Below, piece by piece: positions 25,477-32,551 of a DNA stretch of 64,000 nucleotides (positions are counted from its first letter, which is position 1; the number at the start of each line of letters is the position of its first letter). Location: positions 1,142,371 to 1,206,370 of the forward strand of contig NC_023135.1 in assembly GCF_000511355.1 (NCBI RefSeq). The letters run 5' to 3'. The notes beneath the pieces were generated by a model. The model worked only from the letters and a program-made list of their open reading frames with translations, was not told the origin of the DNA and made no database searches. Both the position numbers and the translations under genes were made by a program. The DNA is from Leisingera methylohalidivorans DSM 14336. GTDB taxonomy: Bacteria > Pseudomonadota > Alphaproteobacteria > Rhodobacterales > Rhodobacteraceae.

Positions 25477-26343
25477 CTAGTCGGTCACAACGCCGCCTGC
25501 GCGCAGGGCTGCGGTGTCCGGTATCCAGATCTGGTTGTGCGGGATAGCAAAAATCCTGTCTGCAAACGCTGCGCTCACCCCCTGCGCAAGCAAAAACGCA
25601 TGGTCCTTTTCCTGCTCTTTCTCCAGGTCGATCTGCGGCAGGCCGCTGGCGGACTGCAAGCCATAGCCGTGAAACCCCAATTGCCCGAGGGCCCCCAGGC
25701 TGCGCCGATGGCCGGCCGTGAACATCAGCGTGCAGGCAGAGGCGCACAAACCCTCTGCACGGGTGGCCAGCCCGCGGTCCCGGATCAGCCTGGCCGCGCC
25801 CCGGGCTTCGGCAATCAGCCCGCCGGGACCGGTCAGGGAAATCTGCTGCAGGCCGGGGTGCCGGCGGGCCATCCGGTCTATCCGCCCGGTCAGCCCGAAT
25901 GTGATCTCGCCGTCAAACACCAGCACGCGGCCATCTTCGGACACCGTCAGCCGGTACAGCGCCTCGCGTTCCTGCCGCCGCTGTTCGGCATAGGCGGGTT
26001 CATCCACCGCCCGGGCAATCAGCTGCGCATCCCACCACAGGGTGACCGCGGCAAAGCCGGCCAGCATGAGCACCAGATAGCCGCCCCAGACCGGCGCCAT
26101 CGCCCCGGTGCTGCGCACATGCGCATCGGCGCTTTGCAGAAAGAAACGGGCCTGCCACAGCAGAAACAGCCCGTCTGCCGCCATCAGGGAAAAGACCAGC
26201 GGCAGCGGCAGGCGGGTCCATTGGTTCAGCGCCAGCCAGACCAGCACCACCGCCGCCCGCGGCAGCAGCACCTGCAGGCCCAGGCTGCGGCGCAGGGAGG
26301 CAGGCTCCCGCATCAGCCGCACCGCCCGCCGCAAGCGGTGCAA
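25477..26343 (-). CDS. Membrane-anchored ClpP-fold (COG3904-like) protein
   Basis: A 288-residue protein with three hydrophobic N-terminal segments (about 23-40, 47-69 and 87-104) and a soluble C-terminal domain from about 125. That domain shows the crotonase/ClpP order: FDGEITFG, SLTGPGGLIAEA (GPGG 172-175, oxyanion-loop-like), GLCASACTLMFTAG with Ser-202 as candidate nucleophile, and LGFHGYG with His-225. This matches COG3904-type predicted periplasmic proteins related to ClpP. Substrates are unknown. The frame begins at TTG 26343, which abuts a hairpin; ATG 26313 is an alternative start. Neither has a good ribosome-binding site. Confidence 0.75.
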   Translation of the reverse strand: MHRLRRAVRLMREPASLRRSLGLQVLLPRAAVVLVWLALNQWTRLPLPLVFSLMAADGLFLLWQARFFLQSADAHVRSTGAMAPVWGGYLVLMLAGFAAVTLWWDAQLIARAVDEPAYAEQRRQEREALYRLTVSEDGRVLVFDGEITFGLTGRIDRMARRHPGLQQISLTGPGGLIAEARGAARLIRDRGLATRAEGLCASACTLMFTAGHRRSLGALGQLGFHGYGLQSASGLPQIDLEKEQEKDHAFLLAQGVSAAFADRIFAIPHNQIWIPDTAALRAGGVVTD

Positions 26344-26385
26344 TTTTCTTGCAAGAAAACCGGCCGGAAAATTTGAATTTTCCGG
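26344..26385. repeat. Double-palindrome intergenic element (possible third relative)
   Basis: TTTTCTTGCAAGAAAA (26344-26359) is a perfect 16-bp palindrome. CCGGAAAATT (26364-26373) and AATTTTCCGG (26376-26385) form a second, with a TG centre. Two adjacent A/T-centred palindromes at the end of a gene resemble the elements at 18359 and 21494 in layout, with less shared sequence. It lies 16 bp after the stop of the minus-strand nitroreductase gene and next to the start of the ClpP-like gene. Confidence 0.65.
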
Positions 26386-26401
26386 ATCCCCGCGGCGGCG
26401 G

Positions 26402-27094
26402 TCACTCCAGAAATGCCGAAATCTCCTCCAGCGGTTTTTTCAGCTTGGCAACAGACGGCACCGTCGCGCCCTCGGCCGGATGGCCCACGGCGATGATCAT
26501 CGTCGGTTTTTCCGCGGCCGGGCGGCCCAGGGCGCTGTTCAGGAACTTCATCGGGTTCGGCGTGTGGGTGAGGGTGCACAGGCCCGCGGTGTGCAGCGCC
26601 GTCAGCAAGACACCGGTGGCGATGTTCACGCTTTCCGGCACGTAATAGTGCTTGTAGCGGCTGCCGTCCTCGAATTCCCCCCAGCGCTGGGCAAACACCA
26701 CGATCAGCCAGGGCGCTGTGGTCAGATGCGGTTTGTCCGCATTGGTGCCGATCGGCTCCAGCGCCTTGATCCATTCATCGCCCGCACCGCCCGCATAGAA
26801 CTTTTTCTCCTCTTCCTCAGCCTCGGCGCGGATCCGCGCCTTCAGGTCGGGGCGGGAGATCGCGGTGAAGAACCAGGGCTGGTGATTGGCCCCCGAGGGT
26901 GCGGTTCCGGCGGCGCGGATACAGGTCTCGATCACCTGCCGCGGAACCGGCTGACCGGTAAAATCCCGCACCGAGTGCCGCCGCTGCATATGGGCCAGGA
27001 AACCGGCCGCCTTTTGCTGCATTTCCTTGTCGGAATACCCAGCCCGGTCCGGCAAGGGCAGCGGATCATAGCTGAGAGCATCTTTTGAAACCAT
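26402..27094 (-). CDS. Nitroreductase family flavoprotein
   Basis: A 230-residue FMN-dependent oxidoreductase. FLAHMQRRHSVRDFTGQPVP carries the RRSxRxF phosphate-binding motif of FMN; AAGTAPSGANHQPW is the family-specific second FMN loop; LTALHTAGLCTLTHTP and AVGHPAEGA complete the fold. The AGTAPSGANHQPW motif and the insertion EEEEKKFYAGGAGDEWIKAL resemble the iodotyrosine-deiodinase/BluB-like branch rather than NfsA/NfsB. Reaction unknown. The LysR gene upstream ends 13 bp away on the same strand, so the two may form an operon, with the nitroreductase downstream. Confidence 0.88.
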   Translation of the reverse strand: MVSKDALSYDPLPLPDRAGYSDKEMQQKAAGFLAHMQRRHSVRDFTGQPVPRQVIETCIRAAGTAPSGANHQPWFFTAISRPDLKARIRAEAEEEEKKFYAGGAGDEWIKALEPIGTNADKPHLTTAPWLIVVFAQRWGEFEDGSRYKHYYVPESVNIATGVLLTALHTAGLCTLTHTPNPMKFLNSALGRPAAEKPTMIIAVGHPAEGATVPSVAKLKKPLEEISAFLE

Positions 27095-27106
27095 GGGCGG
27101 CCTTTC

Positions 27107-27994
27107 TCATGCGGTTTGCGACAAATACATCTTAGCTGATTTCTGCACCGCGCGGGTCACCTCCGCAAGGGCAGGGGCCATGACCCGCGCAACCTGCCAG
27201 GTCAGGGGCACCGGCAGCGCGGTGTCCGGGATCAGCGGCACCAGCCGTCCGCTGCGGATGTCGCCGGCGACCATGGCCAGCGGGTTCATGCCCCAGCCCA
27301 GGCCCGCTGCGGCAGCATCAATGAAGGCTTGTGTCGAGGGCAGGTAATGCGCCGGCGGAGACAGCCCCGGCCCCGCATTCCGTTCCAGCCACAGCCGCTG
27401 CAGATTGTCTTTTGCGTTGAAAATCAGGCAGGGCGCGCGGGCGGCCGCCCCGGGGGTCACCCCGTCCGGGAACCACCGCGCCAAATAATCCGGGCTGGCG
27501 GTTGCCACGTAATTCAGCGTGCCCAGCGGATAGGCATCAAACCCGGTCACGGGCTTGGAGCTGGCGGTCACCGCCGCCGACACCTCCCCCCGTTTCAGCC
27601 ACTCCGCGCTGTGGTCCTGATCGTCCACCAACAGATCGAACAGCACCCCCTCCACACCAGCCATTGCCTCGATGAACCAGCTGGCCAGACTGTCGGCATT
27701 GACTGCAATCCGCAGCCGCACCGGGCCGTGGTCCGCCTCCAATGACAATTCACGCGCCAGCTGCGCCTCCAAGAGGCCGATGTCCTCGGCATGTTTGGCA
27801 ATCCTGAGGCCCGCTGCGGTGCCGGTGCACGGCGCGCCGCGCAGCACCAGCGCGGTGCCAATGCGGTCCTCCAGGGCCTTGATCCGCTGCGATACGGCCG
27901 AGGGGGTCACCGACAGCGCATGCGCCGCGGCCTCAAAGGCGCCGAGGCGCAGCACCGCGCTCAGCGCTGCCAGCTGGCTGGGGTCCATCTGCAT
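27107..27994 (-). CDS. LysR-type regulator, ArgP/LysG-like, of the adjacent LysE exporter
   Basis: About 295 residues. The start MQMDPSQLAALSAVLRLG and the helix-turn-helix GAFEAAAHALSVTPSAVSQRIKALEDRIG fit the ArgP/IciA/LysG branch (often annotated 'transcriptional regulator ArgP'). The C-terminal effector domain begins at about residue 90. These regulators sense lysine or arginine and activate a divergent LysE-type exporter; such a gene starts 89 bp away on the other strand. The longer frame to 28069 would run through the shared promoter, so ATG 27994 (or 27988) is chosen. Confidence 0.88.
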   Translation of the reverse strand: MQMDPSQLAALSAVLRLGAFEAAAHALSVTPSAVSQRIKALEDRIGTALVLRGAPCTGTAAGLRIAKHAEDIGLLEAQLARELSLEADHGPVRLRIAVNADSLASWFIEAMAGVEGVLFDLLVDDQDHSAEWLKRGEVSAAVTASSKPVTGFDAYPLGTLNYVATASPDYLARWFPDGVTPGAAARAPCLIFNAKDNLQRLWLERNAGPGLSPPAHYLPSTQAFIDAAAAGLGWGMNPLAMVAGDIRSGRLVPLIPDTALPVPLTWQVARVMAPALAEVTRAVQKSAKMYLSQTA

Positions 27995-28083
27995 TAGCAA
28001 CTCTAATCTGACATAAGTGTCTTTAACTGGATTAATGCCGCGGCGGGCATTAGTCAAATCCCAGCACAACGACGGAGACCACG

Positions 28084-28686
28084 ATGCCCCCCAGCCTGCT
28101 TGCCGGATTTGCCCTTGGCCTGAGCCTGATCATGGCGATCGGCGCCCAGAACGCCTTTGTCCTGCGCCAGGGGCTGCGGCGCCAGCATGTGTTCTGGATC
28201 TGCCTCACCTGCGCCGGCTCCGACGCGCTGCTGATCACCGCAGGGGTCTTGGGCTTCGGCTCGGTGGCGCTGGCGGTTCCGTGGTTCGAACAGGCGATGC
28301 GCTGGGGCGGTGCCGCCTTTCTGGTCTGGTACGGCGCCCGCGCCCTGCGCGCGGCCTGGCGCGGCGGCGAAACCCTGGACGCTGCGGGCGAAGGCGCAGG
28401 CGCGGCCCTGCTGCCGGTGCTGGCGACGGTTGCGGCGCTCACCTGGCTGAACCCGCATGTCTATCTGGACACCGTGGTGCTCCTGGGGTCGATCTCGGCC
28501 CAGTATCCGCAGCCGCTGGTCTTTGCCGCCGGTGCCGCCATCGCCAGCTTCACCTTCTTCTTCACGCTCGGCTATGGCGCCAGCCTGCTGGCCCCGGTCT
28601 TTGCCCGGCCGCGCGCCTGGCAGGTGCTGGACGCCATTGTCGGCCTCACCATGTGGGCGATTGCGCTCAAACTGTTGATGATGTGA
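28084..28686 (+). CDS. LysE/ArgO family basic amino acid exporter
   Basis: A 200-residue inner-membrane protein with about six hydrophobic segments. GFALGLSLIMAIGAQNAFVL near the start with RQGLRRQHVFWICLTC is the LysE/ArgO signature; TWLNPHVYLDTVVLLG (about residues 119-134) is the second conserved block. It exports lysine/arginine (or analogues such as canavanine) using proton-motive force. The divergent ArgP-like gene is its likely activator. GGAG lies upstream of ATG 28084. Confidence 0.9.
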   Translation: MPPSLLAGFALGLSLIMAIGAQNAFVLRQGLRRQHVFWICLTCAGSDALLITAGVLGFGSVALAVPWFEQAMRWGGAAFLVWYGARALRAAWRGGETLDAAGEGAGAALLPVLATVAALTWLNPHVYLDTVVLLGSISAQYPQPLVFAAGAAIASFTFFFTLGYGASLLAPVFARPRAWQVLDAIVGLTMWAIALKLLMM

Positions 28687-28770
28687 CGAACAGCCCCTGT
28701 GCGCAGGCCGCCCTGACGCCTGCGCAGAATCGCGCTATCTGTCTTTTGCAGCCACCAACAGGAGAGAAGG

Positions 28771-29716
28771 ATGAGCTGGAACCCGGCTTTGGAACCGCGA
28801 TGCCCTGATGCAGGCAGCCTTGATGCTATTGAAACGGTGATCATCCCGCGCGCCCGCGACATCGGCGGGTTTGAGGTCCGCCGCGCCTTGCCCGCGCCGC
28901 GCCGCCAGATGGTCGGGCCGTTCATCTTCTTCGATCAGGCCGGCCCGGCCGAATTCCTGACCGGGCAGGGGATCGACGTGCGGCCGCATCCGCATATCGG
29001 CCTTGGCACCGTGACCTACCTCTATCAGGGCGAGTTTGAGCACCGCGATTCCTTAGGTACCCATCAGATGATCTTTCCGGGCGAGGTGAACTGGATGGTG
29101 GCAGGCCAGGGCGTCACCCATTCCGAGCGCACCTCACCCGCAACCCGCACAGGCCCAAGCAGCCTGTTCGGCATCCAGACCTGGATCGCACTGCCCGAGA
29201 GCCACGAGGATGCACCCGCCACTTTCGAACACCATGGCAAGGAGGCGTTGCCGCTGCTGGAGGGCAAGGGCAAAGCTGTGCGCCTGATCCTCGGCTCGGC
29301 CTGGGGTGAAAAGGCGCCTGCAACGCTTTATTCCGAAGCCTTTTATGCTGATGCGGTGCTTCAGGCCGGGGCCAAGCTGCCTCTGCCCCCGGATCACGAG
29401 GACCGGGGGCTCTATGTCACGCAAGGGGCGGTGGAAATCTCCGGCGAAACCTTTGAGGCCGGCCGCATGATGGTGTTCCGCCCGGGGGATGAGATCACCG
29501 TGACCGCCGGCGCGCAGGGGGGCGCGGCTGATGGCGCTGGGCGGAGCGACGCTGAACGGGCCGCGCTACATCTGGTGGAACTTCGTTGCCTCCTCCCGGG
29601 ACCGGATCGAGGCCGCAAAATCCGCCTGGGCCGCAGGCGACTGGCAGCAGGGGCGTTTCCATCTGCCCCCCGGCGATGATCAGGAATTCACCCCGCTGCC
29701 CGAACCCTGGAAATAA
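28771..29716 (+). pseudogene. Pirin family protein interrupted by a +1 frameshift
   Basis: The first 255 codons encode a pirin-like bicupin: RPHPHIGLGTVTYLYQGEFEH has the metal-binding HxHxxxxxxxxE layout, followed by QGVTHSER with the fourth ligand, and a second cupin from about residue 190. After TVTAGAQGG the frame turns to non-protein-like sequence ending at 29679. The proper C-terminus (MALGGATLNGPRYIWWNFVA and on to PLPEPWK, stop at 29716) is intact in the next frame. The junction is a run of six G (29517-29522); five G would restore GAQGARLMALGG. It is either a recent mutation or a sequencing error in a homopolymer. Confidence 0.85.
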
Positions 29717-29766
29717 TTCACATGTGAAGTCTTGCGCTGCCGCCCGAACGGGTGTTCTGTCAGCTC

Positions 29767-30687
29767 ATGAGACAGAACGCCGCCGCCATCCAACATGCAC
29801 AGAACCCGCTCAAGGGCGTGTTCTGGATGGTCGTCACCGGCCTCTGCTTTGTGGCTGTTACGGCGCTGGTCAAACACCTTGGCAGCCGCATCCCGCCCGC
29901 TGAAAGCGCCTTTCTGCGCTATCTGCTGGGGCTGGTCTTCCTGATTCCGATGGCCGGAGCCCTGCGCCGGGCGCATCTTACCCCGCGGCTCTGGGCGCTG
30001 TTTGCGGGCCGCGGCGCGGTGCATACCGCCGGGGTGATCCTGTGGTTCTTCGCCATGACCCAGATCCCGCTGGCCGAGGTCACCGCGATGAACTACCTGT
30101 CGCCGGTCTATGTCACCCTGGGCGCCGCGCTGTTCCTGGGCGAGAAACTTGCGATCCGCCGGATTTCGGCGATAGCCGTGGCGCTGGTCGGCGCCGCGAT
30201 CATCCTGCGGCCGGGCTTCCGCGAGATTTCGCCCGGCCATATGGCGATGCTGTTCACTGCGGTGTTCTTCGGCGCCTCCTACCTGATCGCCAAATTTACC
30301 GTCGGCAGCAACAGCCCGGCCGTTGTGGTCGGCATGCTGTCGGCCTTTGTGACCCTGGGGCTGGCGCCTTTTGCGCTGGCGGTCTGGGTGACACCCACGC
30401 CGGCCGAGATCGCCATCCTGTTCGGGGTCGCCTGCTTTGCCACCGCGGGCCACTATACCATGACCCTGGCCTTTGCCGCGGCGCCTGTGGCGGTGACCCA
30501 GCCGGTCACATTCCTGCAGCTGGTCTGGGCGACGCTGCTTGGCGCCCTGGCATTCGGCGAGCCGGTTGACGTCTGGGTGATGTCCGGCGGCGGGCTGATC
30601 CTGGCCGCGGTCAGCTTCATTTCCTGGCGTGAATCCAGGATAAAAAAGAAAGATTCTTCACTTTCCGGTAATGCAGCAGGCGTTTGA
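29767..30687 (+). CDS. EamA/DMT-superfamily transporter
   Basis: A 306-residue protein with ten hydrophobic segments in two EamA repeats (about 18-140 and 150-290). Marks are ESAFLRYLLGLVFLIP, TQIPLAEVTAMNYLSPVYVT and the repeat of this motif at AAAPVAVTQPVTFLQLVWAT. DMT transporters export metabolites or take up small solutes; the substrate is unknown. ATG 29767 follows the gap; a longer frame starts at 29752 with no ribosome-binding site. The C-terminus is basic (ESRIKKKDSS). Confidence 0.85.
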   Translation: MRQNAAAIQHAQNPLKGVFWMVVTGLCFVAVTALVKHLGSRIPPAESAFLRYLLGLVFLIPMAGALRRAHLTPRLWALFAGRGAVHTAGVILWFFAMTQIPLAEVTAMNYLSPVYVTLGAALFLGEKLAIRRISAIAVALVGAAIILRPGFREISPGHMAMLFTAVFFGASYLIAKFTVGSNSPAVVVGMLSAFVTLGLAPFALAVWVTPTPAEIAILFGVACFATAGHYTMTLAFAAAPVAVTQPVTFLQLVWATLLGALAFGEPVDVWVMSGGGLILAAVSFISWRESRIKKKDSSLSGNAAGV

Positions 30688-30711
30688 TTTTCTTATGGTT
30701 GTGGCGGCACC

Positions 30712-30748
30712 GGGCTAAAGCCCCGCGCTTACAGACATCTGCGGGGGC
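30712..30748 (+). promoter_or_regulatory. Alternative hairpins in the leader of the second DUF1036 gene
   Basis: GGGCT (30712-30716) pairs with AGCCC (30719-30723). The same region, GCCCCGC (30720-30726), can instead pair with GCGGGGGC (30741-30748), one bulge, next to the Shine-Dalgarno GGAG (30749-30752). The two folds exclude each other. Possible translational control; no known riboswitch class is recognised. Confidence 0.3.
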
Positions 30749-30756
30749 GGAGAATG

Positions 30757-31776
30757 ATGAAATACCTTTGGCTGCCGGTGCTGTTGCTGGACGTGTTCTT
30801 TGGCCAGATGGCCGCCCGGGCCGGGACCCGTATCTGCAACGATACAAAGGTCCAGCATCAGTTGGCCGTCACCTTGCACACCGGCGGCCGCTGGGTTGCG
30901 CAGGGCTGGCAGCCGCTGCCTTCGGGCGATTGCGCGGAACCGGTGCCGCAGGGCTATCATCGCAACTATTTCTACTTCCGCGCCGAAAGCCCCGGTTACA
31001 GGTTCCGCGACGACAGTGTCCGGTTCTGCACCGCACCGGGCCGCTTCCGGATTGAGGATGGCGCGGATTGCGCGCTGCAGGATCCTGCCAGGCAGGGGTT
31101 TGCCAAGGCGGTCTTCGACACAGAAAACCGGACAATCCAACTCAGCCGCCGCTCGCATCCCGCAAGCGGCAGCGCGGCGATAGTGCCGCCTCAGGAAATC
31201 CGCCGCGACGCGGAAAACAAGGAACACTATTCGGTGGACGTGGTCTTTCAGGGCTGCACACAGCCGGATGCAGCCGAATTCGTCACCTGCAGGTTTGTCG
31301 GCAACGGTATGAAGTTCGGCGCCGAAGGCAGGGTGGAGATCTCGGATCCGGTCTTTACGTATCTTCTGGGACTGCTGCACGGCACCCCGCTGGAGGTTGA
31401 CGGAGAGATGACCACCCGGTTCGGCAACTCTGGCAGCCTGGAATTGTACAGTGTCACGCCGCGCGCACCGAACCGGTTCGACCGGATGCTGGAGCAGATG
31501 CAGGGGGAATGGATGTCGGAGCGGAATCCAATGGACAGGTTCGAAATCTCCGGGGCCGTGCGCCGGTTCAGCTACGGCGGCATCGAGCTGCCCCCGGAAT
31601 TTATCGCGGTGCAGGGCAGCTGCGGCGGAACCGAAGAGGAGGGCGACTACCTGAAGGTCTGGGACAGCCTGAGCAGCACCAGCCTGTGTTACCAGATCAA
31701 ATCCCTGACCGACGAGACCATGACCCTGATCTACCTGCCGCAGGGCACCCGGCTGGACTACTGGCGGCTGTACTAG
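30757..31776 (+). CDS. Exported DUF1036 family protein, second paralogue
   Basis: A 339-residue protein with a leader peptide (MKYLWLPVLLLDVFFGQMAA) and the DUF1036 order: TRICNDTKVQHQLAVTLHT, AQGWQPLPSGDCAEPV, YFYFRAES, FCTAPGRFRIEDG and ARQGFAKAVFDTEN. The second half has FQGCTQPDAAEFVTCRFVG, parallel to the LQGC segment of the paralogue at 24366-25388, and the same ending (YLPQGTRLDYWRLY). Both proteins share length, cysteine pattern and end motif but are divergent in sequence. ATG 30757 is preferred over the adjacent ATG 30754 by spacing to GGAG. Function unknown; envelope location inferred. Confidence 0.82.
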   Translation: MKYLWLPVLLLDVFFGQMAARAGTRICNDTKVQHQLAVTLHTGGRWVAQGWQPLPSGDCAEPVPQGYHRNYFYFRAESPGYRFRDDSVRFCTAPGRFRIEDGADCALQDPARQGFAKAVFDTENRTIQLSRRSHPASGSAAIVPPQEIRRDAENKEHYSVDVVFQGCTQPDAAEFVTCRFVGNGMKFGAEGRVEISDPVFTYLLGLLHGTPLEVDGEMTTRFGNSGSLELYSVTPRAPNRFDRMLEQMQGEWMSERNPMDRFEISGAVRRFSYGGIELPPEFIAVQGSCGGTEEEGDYLKVWDSLSSTSLCYQIKSLTDETMTLIYLPQGTRLDYWRLY

Positions 31777-31816
31777 AGGCAGGGCGCCGGGGCCGGGGGG
31801 GTGGCAGATTGCGCCT

Positions 31817-32392
31817 TCAGGGGATCACCAGATCCACCACCCGGTGCGCCGCGGCGCGGGCTTCATCCGGGTCCAGCGGAGCGTCGGATTGCGCCGCCTG
31901 CAGCCAGACCCCGTCCATGTAGCATTGCAGCGCCTGCCGCGCGGTCTCCAGCTGCCCGGCAGGCAGCAGCGCCCGCAGTTCGGCCAGGAAATGGCTGCGC
32001 ACCCGGGCCCGGTTGATTCGGTGCAGGCGGCTGAGGCGCGGTGAATAGGGGGCATTTGCCCAGAACTGCATCCAGATGCTGCACTGCGGCACGGTGAACA
32101 GGCCGTCGGCAAAATTCGCATCCATCACCGCATAAAGCCGCTCGCGCGGGGTTCGGGCGGTTGCGTAACCTTCGCTCATCGCGCGGCGGAGCTTGCCAAG
32201 AAGGTGCAGCATGGTGGCTTCCATCAGGCCTTCCTTGGAGCCGAAATAATAGTTGATCGACGCCGCCGAGGCGCCTGCCTCACGCGCGATTTCCGCCATG
32301 GTTACAACCCCGTAGCCGCGCTTGTGCACGGCAACGATGGTGGCTTCGATCAGCTCTTCGTTGCGGATGTCCCGGATGCGTTTCCTGCTCAT
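31817..32392 (-). CDS. betI: Choline-responsive repressor BetI (TetR family)
   Basis: A 191-residue TetR regulator. MSRKRIRDIRNEELIEATI and the helix-turn-helix VTMAEIAREAGASAASINYY followed by FGSKEGLMEATM match BetI, the repressor of bet genes whose DNA binding is relieved by choline. The C-terminal part (YSPRLSRLHRINRARVRSHF) is also BetI-like. ATG 32392 gives the family start; the frame extends 6 codons further. It is divergent from the transporter-betC-betB-betA run, the position expected for its targets. CAGTT-TC-AACTG (32419-32430) between them is a possible operator. Confidence 0.9.
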   Translation of the reverse strand: MSRKRIRDIRNEELIEATIVAVHKRGYGVVTMAEIAREAGASAASINYYFGSKEGLMEATMLHLLGKLRRAMSEGYATARTPRERLYAVMDANFADGLFTVPQCSIWMQFWANAPYSPRLSRLHRINRARVRSHFLAELRALLPAGQLETARQALQCYMDGVWLQAAQSDAPLDPDEARAAAHRVVDLVIP

Positions 32393-32505
32393 GAATAAGT
32401 TGTGAGGCAATTGGGGCGCAGTTTCAACTGTTGTTAGCGCGAATTGAAAACTTGAATGGCTGTTTAAAAAACTGTTTGGCGCATCAGCCGGCTGTGGTAT
32501 GTACT

Positions 32506-32546
32506 CCTCCCATGTCTAAGGGCGGAAACCGCCCGGAAATGGGAGG
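32506..32546 (+). promoter_or_regulatory. Leader stem that pairs the Shine-Dalgarno of the BCCT gene
   Basis: CCTCCCAT (32506-32513) is perfectly complementary to ATGGGAGG (32539-32546), and the latter contains the Shine-Dalgarno GGGAGG 5 bp before ATG 32552. Between the arms lies a second hairpin, GGGCGG (32520-32525)/CCGCCC (32529-32534), loop AAA. The fold would hide the ribosome-binding site. It needs a transcript that starts upstream of 32506; a possible -10 box (TATGTA, 32498-32503) would start too late, so the transcription start matters. Confidence 0.55.
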
Positions 32547-32551
32547 GACAT

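Noticed and set aside
27995..28069. 25-residue N-terminal extension of the ArgP-like regulator
   Set aside because: It would run through the divergent promoter with lysE and precede the usual LysR start.
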